Both the position numbers and the translations under genes were made by a program. From assembly GCA_033763555.1 (NCBI GenBank), contig JANRKK010000036.1, positions 62,001-126,000 of the forward strand: 64,000 bases of DNA, written 5' to 3'. Source of the stretch: JALYJG01 sp033763555. Its GTDB lineage: Bacteria; Pseudomonadota; Alphaproteobacteria; UBA9219. Positions 50,560-60,337 of this stretch are shown here, in pieces; position 1 is the first letter of the stretch; every line of letters begins with the position of its first letter. The notes under the pieces are model-generated. The model was not told where the DNA came from. It saw nothing but the letters and a program-made list of their open reading frames with translations, and ran no database searches.

Positions 50560-52863
50560 TCAGGCCAGCTGCTCTTCCCTTCGCGGTGGAATACGCGGCG
50601 CGGTTTGATAGGTGAAGGTCAGTTTGTCGGCTTCTTTATCAAGCCCAACAAGAACGACGCCGCCTTTTTGCAGCGCGCCGAACAGAAGTTCTTCCGCCAG
50701 CGGCTTTTTCAGATGTTCCTGTATCGTACGGCCAAGCGGACGCGCGCCATACAGCGGGTCGTAGCCCTTCCGGCCGAGCCAGGCGCGCGCCTCGGGTGAC
50801 AGCTCAATCGTCACGCCGCGGTCGGCCAATTGCCCTTCCAGTTGCAGGACGAATTTTTCCACCACGCGGTCGATAACATCCGCCGACAGGGAATTGAAGG
50901 TGATGATCGCATCCAGACGGTTGCGGAATTCCGGCGTGAACATTTTGTTGATGGCTTCGGTGTCTTCGCCCGTGCGGCGTTCGCGCTCGAACCCTATGGC
51001 GTGCTTCGCCAGATCGGCGGCACCCGCATTGGTTGTCATCACCAGAATGACATTACGGAAATCGACGATCTTGCCGTTATGGTCGGTCAGCTTGCCGTGG
51101 TCCATCACCTGCAAGAGAATGTTGTAAAGATCGAAATGCGCTTTTTCGATTTCATCGAGCAGCAACACGCAATGCGGATGCTGGTCGACCGCATCGGTCA
51201 GCAACCCGCCCTGATCGAAGCCGACATAGCCCGGCGGCGCACCTATCAGGCGCGAAACACTGTGCCGTTCCATATATTCCGACATATCGAAACGTTTGAG
51301 CTCGATGCCGAGGCTGGCGGCCAGTTGCCGCGCCACTTCGGTTTTGCCGACGCCCGTGGGGCCAGAGAAAAGATAGCTGCCGATGGGTTTTTCCGGCTCA
51401 CGCAGACCTGCGCGTGCCAGCTTGATAGCGGCAACGAGGGCAGCAATGGCCGTGTCCTGCCCATAGACCATGGCCTTCAGATCGCGGTCGAGATTGCGCA
51501 ATGTCTCGCGATCATCCTGCGTCACGGATTTTGGCGGAATACGCGCGATCTTGGCGACAATGGTCTCAACATCTTCCACTGTGATGACAACTTTACGTTT
51601 ATCGGCTGGCACCAGCATTTGTGCCGCGCCCGCTTCGTCGATCACATCGATGGCTTTATCCGGCAGTTTGCGGTCGCCGATATAGCGCGCCGACAATTCC
51701 ACCGCCGCCTTGATGGCGTCCTCGGTATAGGTCACGCGATGATGCTCTTCGTAATAGGGTTTGAGGCCGAGGAGAATCTTGATTGCATCTTCCTGTGACG
51801 GTTCATTCACATCGATTTTCTGGAAACGACGGACGAGCGCGCGGTCTTTCTCGAAATAATTCCTGTATTCCTTGTAGGTGGTCGAGCCAATGCAACGCAG
51901 CGTACCATTGGCCAAAGCGGGTTTCAGCAGGTTTGAGGCATCCATTGAACCGCCGGAGGTCGCGCCCGCGCCGATAATGGTGTGGATTTCATCGATAAAC
52001 AAAATACCGCCGGGAACGGTTTTCAGCTCGGCCAGCACATTTTTCAACCGTTCCTCGAAATCACCGCGATAGCGTGTGCCAGCGAGCAAAGCGCCCATAT
52101 CAAGGGCAAAAATCGTCGCATTTCGTAACACATCGGGAACTTCGTTTTTGACAATACGGCGCGCCAGACCCTCGGCAATGGCGGTTTTACCGACGCCGGA
52201 GTCGCCGACATAAAGCGGATTGTTTTTCTGGCGGCGGCACAGAACCTGAATGGTGCGCTCAACCTCCGCGGCGCGGCCGATCAGCGGATCGATTTTTCCT
52301 TCCAGCGCCTTGTGATTCAAATTCGTGCAATAGGCTTCCAGCGCATCCGGACCTTTTTTGTTCGTACGCTCGGCACTCGCATCTTCATCCGCGCCGCTGG
52401 GCGTGCCACCCGCGTCAGCGCCGGATTTTGCCTTGGTAATGCCGTGGGAAATATAATTCACGGCATCGAAGCGTGTCATATCCTGCCCTTGCAGGAAATA
52501 AACCGCATGGCTTTCGCGCTCGGAGAAAAGCGAAACAAGAACATTTGCCCCCGTCACCTCCTCGCGGCCCGAGGATTGCACATGGATGACAGCGCGCTGC
52601 AGAACGCGCTGGAACCCGGCGGTCGGCTTGGCATCATCCAGCCCTTCGGGCGTGGCGAGTCCGGAAAGCTCTTCATCCAGATATTTGATCAATTCACCGC
52701 GCAGACGGTCGAGTTTGATGCCGCAGGCGCGCATGACAGCGACGGCGTCCTGGTCTTCCGTCAGGGCAAGGAGAAGATGTTCAAGCGTGGAATATTCGTG
52801 GCGGCGCTCATTCGCCAGTGCCAGCGCGCGGTGCAGGGTGCGTTCGAGATTACGGGACAACAT
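50560..52863 (-). CDS. clpA: ATP-dependent Clp protease ATP-binding subunit ClpA
   Basis: 767 aa from the ATG at 52863 (GGAGG 6 bp upstream). ClpA unfolds substrates, including N-degron proteins through ClpS, and feeds them to ClpP. N-domain repeats (LERTLHRALALANERRHEYSTLEHLL), first ATPase (GDSGVGKT), second ATPase (GPTGVGKT) and the ClpP-binding loop, here IGF, are visible. The usual upstream neighbour clpS is absent; a DUF6489 gene lies divergently instead. Confidence 0.97.
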   Translation of the reverse strand: MLSRNLERTLHRALALANERRHEYSTLEHLLLALTEDQDAVAVMRACGIKLDRLRGELIKYLDEELSGLATPEGLDDAKPTAGFQRVLQRAVIHVQSSGREEVTGANVLVSLFSERESHAVYFLQGQDMTRFDAVNYISHGITKAKSGADAGGTPSGADEDASAERTNKKGPDALEAYCTNLNHKALEGKIDPLIGRAAEVERTIQVLCRRQKNNPLYVGDSGVGKTAIAEGLARRIVKNEVPDVLRNATIFALDMGALLAGTRYRGDFEERLKNVLAELKTVPGGILFIDEIHTIIGAGATSGGSMDASNLLKPALANGTLRCIGSTTYKEYRNYFEKDRALVRRFQKIDVNEPSQEDAIKILLGLKPYYEEHHRVTYTEDAIKAAVELSARYIGDRKLPDKAIDVIDEAGAAQMLVPADKRKVVITVEDVETIVAKIARIPPKSVTQDDRETLRNLDRDLKAMVYGQDTAIAALVAAIKLARAGLREPEKPIGSYLFSGPTGVGKTEVARQLAASLGIELKRFDMSEYMERHSVSRLIGAPPGYVGFDQGGLLTDAVDQHPHCVLLLDEIEKAHFDLYNILLQVMDHGKLTDHNGKIVDFRNVILVMTTNAGAADLAKHAIGFERERRTGEDTEAINKMFTPEFRNRLDAIITFNSLSADVIDRVVEKFVLQLEGQLADRGVTIELSPEARAWLGRKGYDPLYGARPLGRTIQEHLKKPLAEELLFGALQKGGVVLVGLDKEADKLTFTYQTAPRIPPRREEQLA

Positions 52864-53025
52864 GGAACCCTCCACGGGCTTGCGGATGGTGATGCATCAT
52901 ATCACTTATAAATGGTAGCAATCCAATCCTAAACAAGGGGTAAAAACAGGCTGTTACCGGAGGTTTGAGGCGCGGCTTTGAACCTTGTAGGATGCCGTTC
53001 CGTCCCTAATTCTGCGAGGCGCGTC

Positions 53026-53319
53026 ATGAAAGTCACAGTGAATATCGAATGCACACCGGAAGAAGCGCGTGCCTTCATGGGCCTACCGGATGTTCAGCCG
53101 ATGCAGGAAAATTTGCTGCGCGAGTTGGAAGCGCGGCTCAGCGCTAACATCAAAGCGATGAATCCGGAAAGCGTGATCAAGACATGGCTACCCGCCAGCC
53201 TTGAGGGTGCGGAGAAAATGCAGAAAATGTTCTGGTCGCATATGCAGCAGGCGGTGTCCGGCATGACATCAACCGCCAGCAGCGCGATGGGCGGCTTCGG
53301 CGGCAAATCCGGCGAATGA
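53026..53319 (+). CDS. DUF6489-family small protein
   Basis: 97 aa from the ATG at 53026 (GCGAGG upstream). It starts MKVTVNIECTPEEARAFMGLPDV, which I associate with a small alphaproteobacterial family of unknown function (DUF6489). The middle contains a conserved-looking PESVIKTWLP and the tail is Ser/Gly/Met-rich. It overlaps the ferredoxin-like gene by 4 bp, so the two are co-translated with mnmE. Confidence 0.8.
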   Translation: MKVTVNIECTPEEARAFMGLPDVQPMQENLLRELEARLSANIKAMNPESVIKTWLPASLEGAEKMQKMFWSHMQQAVSGMTSTASSAMGGFGGKSGE

Positions 53320-53663
53320 CAAGCGATCCGCCGCTTTTTTACCGTGCGCATGTTTTTGTCTGCACGAACCAGAGGCCGCCGGGCCACAAGCGCGGCTGCT
53401 GTGCCGGAAAGGGTTCCGAGCAGCTGCGCAACTATATGAAAAAACGCGCGAAGGAATTGGGTATCGAGGGCGTGCGCGTTAATGGTGCGGGCTGTCTTGA
53501 TCGTTGTGAGCTTGGCCCCTGTGTCGTGATTTATCCCGAAGGCGTCTGGTACGCACCGCAGAACGAAGGTGATTGCGATGAAATTCTTGAAACCCACCTT
53601 AAGCAGGGCAAACGGGTGGAGCGGTTGATGCTGAAGCCTGATCCGAACTTGCCTGCAACGTGA
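53316..53663 (+). CDS. (2Fe-2S) ferredoxin-like protein
   Basis: 115 aa, thioredoxin-like ferredoxin family. Cysteines are in HVFVCTNQRPPGHKRGCCAGKG and GAGCLDRCELGPCVVIYPEGVWY, the usual four ligands plus extras. Function in electron transfer is likely, partner unknown. It is coupled to DUF6489 upstream and mnmE downstream by 4-bp overlaps. Confidence 0.92.
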   Translation: MTSDPPLFYRAHVFVCTNQRPPGHKRGCCAGKGSEQLRNYMKKRAKELGIEGVRVNGAGCLDRCELGPCVVIYPEGVWYAPQNEGDCDEILETHLKQGKRVERLMLKPDPNLPAT

Positions 53664-54982
53664 GTTTCGGTTCCACCATCTTCGCCCTTGCGTCCGCGCC
53701 CGGTCGCGCCGGGGTTGCGGTGTTCCGTATTTCGGGGCCGGAGGCGCAGAAAGTTTTTTCTTTGCTTGGGCGCGACTACTCTGCGCCGCACCCTCGCGAA
53801 GCGACCTTACGCAAATTGCATCATCCGCAGACGGGCGAAGTGATCGATCATGCGCTGCTGCTCTGGTTTCCTGGGCCCGACAGTTTTACGGGCGAGGACG
53901 TGGTTGAATTGCATACACATGGCGGCCGCGCGATTACCACAGCGCTGACGGACATTCTGCGCACCTTGCCCGGTTTCCGCATGGCCGAACCCGGTGAATT
54001 TGCCCGCCGCGCTTTTGAAAATGGCAAGCTCGACCTCACGGAAGCCGAAGCCATCGCCGATCTGGTCGATGCCGAAACGGAGGCGCAAAGACGACAGGCG
54101 ATGCGACAATATGAAGGTGCCTTGGGCGCGCTTTATGAGGGCTGGTGTGAAAGGCTGAAACAATCCCTCGCTTATCTTGAAGCTGCCATCGATTTTGCCG
54201 ATGAAGATCTGCCGCAGGATCTGGCCGACAGGCAGACGGCAGCCTTGCGTGAGCTGATCAATGAAATTGTCGCGCATCTGAATGATCAGCATCGCGGCGA
54301 GCGTTTGCGCGAGGGGTTCTCCATCGCCATTCTGGGCCCGCCCAACGCCGGAAAATCCAGTCTTCTGAACGTGCTGGCGCAACGTGATGCCGCCATCGTG
54401 TCGGCCACAGCAGGCACAACGCGCGATGTGATCGAGGTTCATCTTGATCTCGGCGGTTATCCGGTGACGCTTGCCGATACGGCGGGTTTGCGCGAAACGG
54501 CAGGTGAGATCGAAAGTGAAGGTATCCGCCGCGCCCTGGCCCGCGCCGAAAAAGCGGATTTAAAACTTCTGGTGTTCGACGGTGCGCATTGGCCATGCCG
54601 CGATGAAGCAACGCAAAGACTGGCGGATGATCGTGCCATTCAGGTCGTGAACAAGGCGGATGTGATTTCTTCCCGTGATGCTGGATATCTTTTCCTTTCA
54701 GCCAAAACAGGTGAAGGTATTCCGGCGCTGCTCGAGAAAATGATGCATGAGATTGATTTGCGCTTCGCTGCAACAGGTGCACCGCCCTTGACCCGCCCAC
54801 GCCATCGTGCGGCGCTGGAAGAAAGTGTCGGGCATCTGCGCCGCTCATTTGCTGCCGCCGAGGCTGAGCTGCGCGCCGAAGATACGCGCCTCGCCCTGCG
54901 CGCCCTGGGCCGCATAACAGGACATGTTGGCGTCGAGGATTTGCTCGATGTTATTTTCAGGGATTTTTGTATTGGGAAATAA
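53660..54982 (+). CDS. mnmE: tRNA modification GTPase MnmE
   Basis: 440 aa. With MnmG it modifies U34 of tRNAs. The N-terminal domain starts TIFALASAPGRAGVAVFRISG; the GTPase has GPPNAGKSSLLN, GTTRD, DTAG and NKAD; the C-terminus ends in the catalytic CIGK. The start is a GTG overlapping the ferredoxin stop (GTGA). The alphaproteobacterial partners mnmG, rsmG and parAB do not follow here. Confidence 0.97.
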   Translation: MSFGSTIFALASAPGRAGVAVFRISGPEAQKVFSLLGRDYSAPHPREATLRKLHHPQTGEVIDHALLLWFPGPDSFTGEDVVELHTHGGRAITTALTDILRTLPGFRMAEPGEFARRAFENGKLDLTEAEAIADLVDAETEAQRRQAMRQYEGALGALYEGWCERLKQSLAYLEAAIDFADEDLPQDLADRQTAALRELINEIVAHLNDQHRGERLREGFSIAILGPPNAGKSSLLNVLAQRDAAIVSATAGTTRDVIEVHLDLGGYPVTLADTAGLRETAGEIESEGIRRALARAEKADLKLLVFDGAHWPCRDEATQRLADDRAIQVVNKADVISSRDAGYLFLSAKTGEGIPALLEKMMHEIDLRFAATGAPPLTRPRHRAALEESVGHLRRSFAAAEAELRAEDTRLALRALGRITGHVGVEDLLDVIFRDFCIGK

Positions 54983-55103
54983 GGGCGTTAGATGGTAAAT
55001 AATTGTGAAACTAATAAATAATTTTCTAAAAATCCTCTTTCACAGTAGGATAAGAGAGCATCTTTTTTGTCAGTATTTAAAGGGATTGGAGAGGCCAACG
55101 GCA

Positions 55104-55490
55104 ATGAATAAAGCAATCAGACATTTTTTCCCTTTGGCCTTGAGCTTTGGTGTCGTCTTTGGCGCCGTTCCATCCAGAGCAATAGCGCAGTCGACGTCGC
55201 AGAATTCTTCAGCATATGGCCCATCCATATCTTTACCGGAGGGCTTGAGTGGCGAAGTCGTCAACTTAACCTGTGGTGCGCAAGAACTTTCTTCTATGGT
55301 GGTCGCGCGCATTACAGATTCAAAAAATCCGGCAACCAGCTTTAGTATGGGCGTTTCTGCGAATCCTGCAGCTCCTGTTTCTTTTTCGCCACCGCCGGTA
55401 GAAGCAAGAGACCTCACGTCCGTTGTTGATGCTTTGAGAAAATATGTGGTTGGACACTGTCAGGGGCTGTTGCCGAAGCCAACTCCTTGA
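55104..55490 (+). CDS. Exported protein of unknown function
   Basis: 128 aa from the ATG at 55104 (GGAGAGG upstream); codons before it lack support. The signal peptide is clear (FPLALSFGVVFGAVPSRAIAQ). The mature part has two cysteines (LTCGAQE and GHCQGL) that may form a disulphide and a Pro-rich middle. No family recognised. The upstream region is very AT-rich. It converges on the DUF2336 gene with a 9-bp gap. Confidence 0.65.
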   Translation: MNKAIRHFFPLALSFGVVFGAVPSRAIAQSTSQNSSAYGPSISLPEGLSGEVVNLTCGAQELSSMVVARITDSKNPATSFSMGVSANPAAPVSFSPPPVEARDLTSVVDALRKYVVGHCQGLLPKPTP

Positions 55491-55499
55491 AAGCTGCTT

Positions 55500-56609
55500 T
55501 CAGGCTGCCGCCGTCAACACATCGCCGAGCTTGTCGAGCAGATATTGAATATCTTCGGGGCCGAGATCTTCATACTGCGTCAGAACCCGTTCAATCACCC
55601 GTGCTTTGTAGCGTTCGCGGTCATGTGCGCCGCCATCCATCGGTGTTTCGTGCACCACATCAATGGCGATGCGCATGGCGGGAAGAAAGCGCGACGGCAA
55701 ACCCGTCTTGGCGTAAAGCGATTTGAGGCCCAGGCGTCCGGCATCGTGAATCAGAATCCGCGCATTGACGACCGGAACATCGGCCATCACCGCCATGGCG
55801 GTTTCAAAAAACGCAATGTCACCCATGCACAGGGCACGCAAAACCAGTGACAGGGTCAGCCGTTTGTTGCGATGCATCTGCGTCACCAGCTTTTCCAGCT
55901 CCTGCTCGCTGGAGCTTCCGCTGAGATTGATGATGGCACGCTCCCGGCTGCGCATGACGATATCGGCGGCCAGCGTGGGTGGAACTTCATGGTGGCTGAC
56001 AAGGTAATCTTTCAGATTTTCGGACACCATCGTCACCAGCCGTTCCGTTACGGTGGCGGGCAGGCTTTCGCGCTTGACGATTTTTTCTTTGACGCTGTCG
56101 CTTTCAGCAAAACGATCGACGGCTTTGGTCATGCTGGTGTCGCTGATCTTGGCCCCTGTGTTGCCCATCAGCGTCGCGACAGCTTTTTCCGCGCCCGAGG
56201 TGATCAGCGCCTCTGAGACTTTTTCGGAAACCACTGTGCGGTTGGCGATAGCTTCCTGCTTGGATGAAGCGCCTTTCTGAATAACAGCGGCCAGATCATC
56301 ATCGGTCAAAACTTCGGAATGGGTAAGAATCGGCAGCGCCACGCTTTCGATATCATTGGCCAGCTTCACCGCGACGTCATGCGGCAGGCGCGCGGCGCGG
56401 CGCAGGCTTTGTGAGAGCGCCTGACGGACGGTCACCTCAACATCCTTCGCCATCAGGCGGACGACATCTTGGGCGAGCTTCAGCTCACTATCCGTCAGGG
56501 CAGGACTGTCGATTTCCTGGGCGAGCTTGCTGGCGACTTCGGCGCGCACATGGGCCGAAGGCTCGGCGAGCAGTTTGGCGACATCGGCCTGGGTGAGCGT
56601 AGAAGTCAC
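55500..56609 (-). CDS. DUF2336-family protein
   Basis: 369 aa, HEAT-like helical repeats (VRAEVASKLAQEIDSP, VTVRQALSQSLRRAARLPHDVAVKLANDI, LTDDDLAAVIQKGASSKQEAIANR) and a C-terminal helical part. DUF2336 proteins are widespread in alphaproteobacteria and have no fixed function; some are linked to signalling and polarity in other studies, which I cannot confirm here. Start is a GTG. It is divergent from apt. Confidence 0.85.
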   Translation of the reverse strand: MTSTLTQADVAKLLAEPSAHVRAEVASKLAQEIDSPALTDSELKLAQDVVRLMAKDVEVTVRQALSQSLRRAARLPHDVAVKLANDIESVALPILTHSEVLTDDDLAAVIQKGASSKQEAIANRTVVSEKVSEALITSGAEKAVATLMGNTGAKISDTSMTKAVDRFAESDSVKEKIVKRESLPATVTERLVTMVSENLKDYLVSHHEVPPTLAADIVMRSRERAIINLSGSSSEQELEKLVTQMHRNKRLTLSLVLRALCMGDIAFFETAMAVMADVPVVNARILIHDAGRLGLKSLYAKTGLPSRFLPAMRIAIDVVHETPMDGGAHDRERYKARVIERVLTQYEDLGPEDIQYLLDKLGDVLTAAA

Positions 56610-56772
56610 GGTCGGAAGCCCGGAAACAGAGAAGCGCCGGATAAGGTAAAAGCCTTTCTAGCACAGGGGACTATGGCCGGAAATATTTGCTTCTTTATTA
56701 AGAAGCCCTAATATCGGCAGACTTAAAAAGGCTGGTTTTTCGGCCTAAACGGGCTTCTGGTGGGGTTGCCGC

Positions 56773-57291
56773 ATGCTTGATCTGAAACAGCATATCCGCA
56801 ACATCCCGGATTTTCCGAAGCCGGGCATACTCTTTTATGACATCGGCACGTTGTTGGCCCATGGTCCCGCCTGGCGCGAAACCGTCGCGCGGCTGGTGAA
56901 AATTCTGCAACCCCTCAAGCCTGATATGCTGATCGGCATCGAATCCCGTGGCTTTCTGGTGGCGGCTCCTCTGGCGACCGAGCTGGGGACCGGATTTGCC
57001 ATGGCGCGCAAGAAAGGCAAATTGCCCGGCAAGGTTTTTTCCCATAACTACACGCTGGAATACGGAACCGATACGCTTGAAATGCAGGAAGGCATTCTCA
57101 AGCCCGGCATGCGCGCCGTGGTGTGCGATGATCTTCTGGCTACGGGCGGAACGGCGGCGGCGACAATCGCGTTGGCGCGGCGCATTGGCGCGGAAGTGGT
57201 GCATGCTGCTTTTATTGTTGAGCTGGCTTTTCTCAAAGGCCGCGCAAAACTGGATGTCCCTGCGACAAGCCTTGTCAGCTACGATCAATAA
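56773..57291 (+). CDS. apt: Adenine phosphoribosyltransferase
   Basis: 172 aa. Apt salvages adenine with PRPP to AMP. N-terminal IRNIPDFPKPGILFYDIGTLL, the middle GIESRGFLVAAPLATELG and the PRPP motif VVCDDLLATGGTA are typical. It ends 9 bp from the convergent DUF1150 gene. Confidence 0.96.
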   Translation: MLDLKQHIRNIPDFPKPGILFYDIGTLLAHGPAWRETVARLVKILQPLKPDMLIGIESRGFLVAAPLATELGTGFAMARKKGKLPGKVFSHNYTLEYGTDTLEMQEGILKPGMRAVVCDDLLATGGTAAATIALARRIGAEVVHAAFIVELAFLKGRAKLDVPATSLVSYDQ

Positions 57292-57299
57292 AAATTTGT

Positions 57300-57521
57300 T
57301 TAGTGAACGCTGGCGGGTTGCATATCATGCTGACGCACGGTGGCGAAAGCCAATGACCTTTCATTGACAACCGTCAGTGGCGTGCCATCTGCCGCATGAA
57401 TCGCATGCAGCCTTTGGCCGTTGATGGTCACCGTTTTGATATAGGCGATATCTTCAAGGCCGAAGCGCCCCAGATCGTGCGTGGAAAGGCTTTTTCTCAA
57501 CATGTCAGCCTTGCTCAGCAT
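57300..57521 (-). CDS. DUF1150-family protein
   Basis: 73 aa from the ATG at 57521, chosen because GGAGGAGG lies 5 bp upstream; an in-frame start 19 codons earlier is less likely. The family core GLEDIAYIK...AIHAADGTPL and the ending RQHDMQPASVH are clear. In many alphaproteobacteria it sits next to a small heat-shock protein gene; none is present here. Confidence 0.85.
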   Translation of the reverse strand: MLSKADMLRKSLSTHDLGRFGLEDIAYIKTVTINGQRLHAIHAADGTPLTVVNERSLAFATVRQHDMQPASVH

Positions 57522-57778
57522 GAACGCCTCCTCCGCCTTTTGCCATGCTTCGAGTCTACCCCGCGATTGGCTAAGCAATGCTTAATTGGACTGGCTTTCC
57601 AAAGAGTTGGCTGTGCAGGCGCGAAGGCGTCGCCTCATCGCCTAAGCCCCGATAATTAAAAGCTTCTTAAGGCTTTTTCTGGCAAAATCGGTGAATTGAG
57701 ATAATTGCAAGCTTTCCTCTCTCGTTGTTTCCAACGGGCAGGAGCAGAACTCAACGGACGCGAATGCAGCGGCTCAAC

Positions 57779-58738
57779 ATGAAAAAGATTCTTTTCAATC
57801 CAGTTTCTGCGTCGCAGCAAGGAATAGCCCTAAATACCCGTGCTGCACTTGCATTGATGCTGACTCTGGCGCTTCTGTGGCCAGATGCGGCGTTTGCACA
57901 GGCTGTTACGCTTGGCAAAACATTTTGCAATCTTTATGATAATCTGAATCCCTTTAGCAAATTTTTCTCAATCATTGCCTATGTCGCGGGCGGGTTTTTT
58001 GTTGGCAATGGTCTTTATAAACTTGTCCAATATGCTGACAATCCAAGCCGTGAGCCCTTGCATGCGGCTCTCGCGCGTATAGCTGGCGGTTCGGCGCTTC
58101 TGGCCGCGCCATCTGTCGTTGGAACCCTGATCAACACCCTGTTTACCACGCAGGTGGGCGGAGGTTTGAGAACCTGCAATCCCGGAGGTGTTGCGGCGGC
58201 CAGCGATGTTGCTTTGGATACGCTGGTAAAAAACCTGGTGGGGAATATCAAAGATCCTCTCACCATTTTAATGTCTGTCACGGCTTTCACGATCGGGCTC
58301 TTTTTCATCATTCGCGGCCTGATGAAGGCATCCAAATACGGTATGGATCCGCGCACGCATTCGGTGACAAATATTCTGGCCAATCTTCTGATCGGCACGG
58401 TTTTGGTGACAGTTGGCCAAAGCCTTGGTGCAATGTTAAGCACCGTTTTTGGCAACAGCGCAGTACAGGAAAGCGTGGTTGATTGGGCCTTTGTTGACGA
58501 TATTGGGGGCGATACGGCGCGCTTTAAGGAGGCCGTCAAATACGCCCTGATCTTTTTTCAGCTGATCGGGATGATCGCCTTTATCCGTGGCTGGCTGATT
58601 GTCAAAAGCGCTGTTGAGGGCAACGGCCAGGCGACGATAGCGCAGGGCATCACGCATATCATCGGCGGCGTCCTGGCCATCAATATTTTCTATTTCCTCA
58701 AGGTGATGGACGTCACCTTCGGGACGGGCTTCCTGTAA
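57779..58738 (+). CDS. IcmC/DotE-like membrane protein (type IVB secretion-related)
   Basis: About 319 aa (start at 57779 or the ATG 15 bp upstream; no good Shine-Dalgarno). After a signal-like segment (AALALMLTLALLWPDAAFAQ) come two similar halves. Each has an A-Y/F-x-x-G-x-x-F helix followed by GLYKL or GLMKA, then a G-rich helix: FFSIIAYVAGGFFVGNGLYKLVQY and LMSVTAFTIGLFFIIRGLMKASKY. The end (IGMIAFIRGWLIVKSAVEG ... ITHIIGGVLAINIFYFLK) matches the IcmC/DotE pattern. No other Dot/Icm gene lies in the window. Confidence 0.72.
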   Translation: MKKILFNPVSASQQGIALNTRAALALMLTLALLWPDAAFAQAVTLGKTFCNLYDNLNPFSKFFSIIAYVAGGFFVGNGLYKLVQYADNPSREPLHAALARIAGGSALLAAPSVVGTLINTLFTTQVGGGLRTCNPGGVAAASDVALDTLVKNLVGNIKDPLTILMSVTAFTIGLFFIIRGLMKASKYGMDPRTHSVTNILANLLIGTVLVTVGQSLGAMLSTVFGNSAVQESVVDWAFVDDIGGDTARFKEAVKYALIFFQLIGMIAFIRGWLIVKSAVEGNGQATIAQGITHIIGGVLAINIFYFLKVMDVTFGTGFL

Positions 58739-58741
58739 ATT

Positions 58742-60328
58742 TTAATTTGTGTTGAAGCGCAACAGATAGGCCCCGACCACGCCAGGCAGCTTTTGTATTT
58801 CGCCCAGCAGGGAAGTTGAGACATCACTGTCCACCGCCACCAGTGAAACCGCATCCGCGCCCGGCACTTGCCGTCCCAGCGTAAAATTGGCGATATTGAT
58901 TTTGGCTTCGCCCAGTTTGGTGCCGAGACGGCCGATAAAGCCCGGCTTGTCTTCGTTGCGGACGAACAGCATGCGCGGCGTGAGCTCGGCTTCCAGACTT
59001 ACCGTATCGATGCCGACCACGCGCGGCTTGCCGCTGAACAAGGTTCCGGCAACATGAAAAGTGCCGCTCGAGGTTGCGACCTCCATCCGCATCAGCGTAT
59101 GGTAATCACCCTCATTTTCCGAGCGCGTTTCGCTTAGTTTAATGCCACGATCTTTCGCGACGACAGGTGCGTTCACCATATTCACATGGTCAAGCGAGGG
59201 TTTCAGCAGGCCCATCAGCGCAATATGTGTCAGCGGCCGCGTGTTCAGCGACGCCACATGGCCTTCATAGGAAATCTTGACGGAAACAATGCCCGTCTGG
59301 GTGATCTGCCCCGCGAAGCTTCCCAATTGTTCGGCCAGCTTCATGTAGGGCCGTAATTTGGGCGCATCTTCAGCGGAGACCGATGGCATATTCAACGCAT
59401 TGGTCACGGCGCCTGTCAGAAGAAAATCACTCATCTGCTCGGCGATTTGCAGCGCGACATTTTCCTGTGCTTCGGTCGTGGAGGCGCCGAGATGCGGCGT
59501 GGCGATGATATTTTCCATGCCGAACAATGGATTTTGCTTGGCGGGCTCTTCGGCAAAAACATCGAGCGCCGCCCCCGCGACATGGCCGCTTTCCAGCGCT
59601 GCCTGCAAATCCGCCTCGACAATCAGGCCGCCGCGCGCGCAATTGATGATGCGCACGCCTTTTTTACACTTCGCCAGCGCCTTGGCATCGATGATGTTGC
59701 GCGTCTGCTCCGTCAGCGGTGTGTGCAGGGTGATGAAATCCGCGCGCGGGAAAAGCTGATCGAGCTCAACTTTCTCGACGCCCAATTCCTGCGCCCGTTC
59801 GGGCGTCAGGAACGGATCATAGGCAATGACCTTCATTCGCAGGCCCAGCGCGCGGTCGGCGACAATCGCGCCGATATTGCCGCAGCCGATAATGCCCAGA
59901 ATTTTACCCGTGACTTCCACACCCATAAATTTGGACTTTTCCCATTTCCCGGCATGGGTCGAGGCATTGGCGGACGGTAATTGCCGCGCCAGCGCCAGCA
60001 TCAGCGCTACCGCATGTTCTGCTGTGGTGATGGAATTGCCGAAGGGCGTATTCATGACCACCACGCCGCGCGCGGTGGCGGCGGGCACATCGACATTATC
60101 GACGCCAATCCCCGCGCGGCCCACGACCTTCAGCTTCGTCGCGGCTGACAGAATATCCGGCGCCACTTTGGTCGACGAGCGGATGGCAAGCCCGTCATAC
60201 TGGCCGATGATGCTTTTCAGCTCTTCCGGCTTGAGCCCGGTTTTCTGCTCAACCTCAAGCCCGCGCTCCCTGAAAATTTCCACGGCGCGCGGCGACAGGG
60301 CATCGGAAATAAGAACTTTGGGTTTCAT
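58742..60328 (-). CDS. serA: D-3-phosphoglycerate dehydrogenase
   Basis: 528 aa, long type-1 form with C-terminal ASB and ACT domains. It catalyses the first step of serine synthesis with NAD. Nucleotide loop GKILGIIGCGNIGAI, catalytic Arg in NCARGG, Glu in FAEEP and His in TPHLGASTTEA are intact. The ACT domain (KPGFIGRLGTKLGEAKINIANFTLG) allows feedback by serine. It follows serC by 9 bp. Confidence 0.97.
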   Translation of the reverse strand: MKPKVLISDALSPRAVEIFRERGLEVEQKTGLKPEELKSIIGQYDGLAIRSSTKVAPDILSAATKLKVVGRAGIGVDNVDVPAATARGVVVMNTPFGNSITTAEHAVALMLALARQLPSANASTHAGKWEKSKFMGVEVTGKILGIIGCGNIGAIVADRALGLRMKVIAYDPFLTPERAQELGVEKVELDQLFPRADFITLHTPLTEQTRNIIDAKALAKCKKGVRIINCARGGLIVEADLQAALESGHVAGAALDVFAEEPAKQNPLFGMENIIATPHLGASTTEAQENVALQIAEQMSDFLLTGAVTNALNMPSVSAEDAPKLRPYMKLAEQLGSFAGQITQTGIVSVKISYEGHVASLNTRPLTHIALMGLLKPSLDHVNMVNAPVVAKDRGIKLSETRSENEGDYHTLMRMEVATSSGTFHVAGTLFSGKPRVVGIDTVSLEAELTPRMLFVRNEDKPGFIGRLGTKLGEAKINIANFTLGRQVPGADAVSLVAVDSDVSTSLLGEIQKLPGVVGAYLLRFNTN

Positions 60329-60337
60329 TGCATTTCC

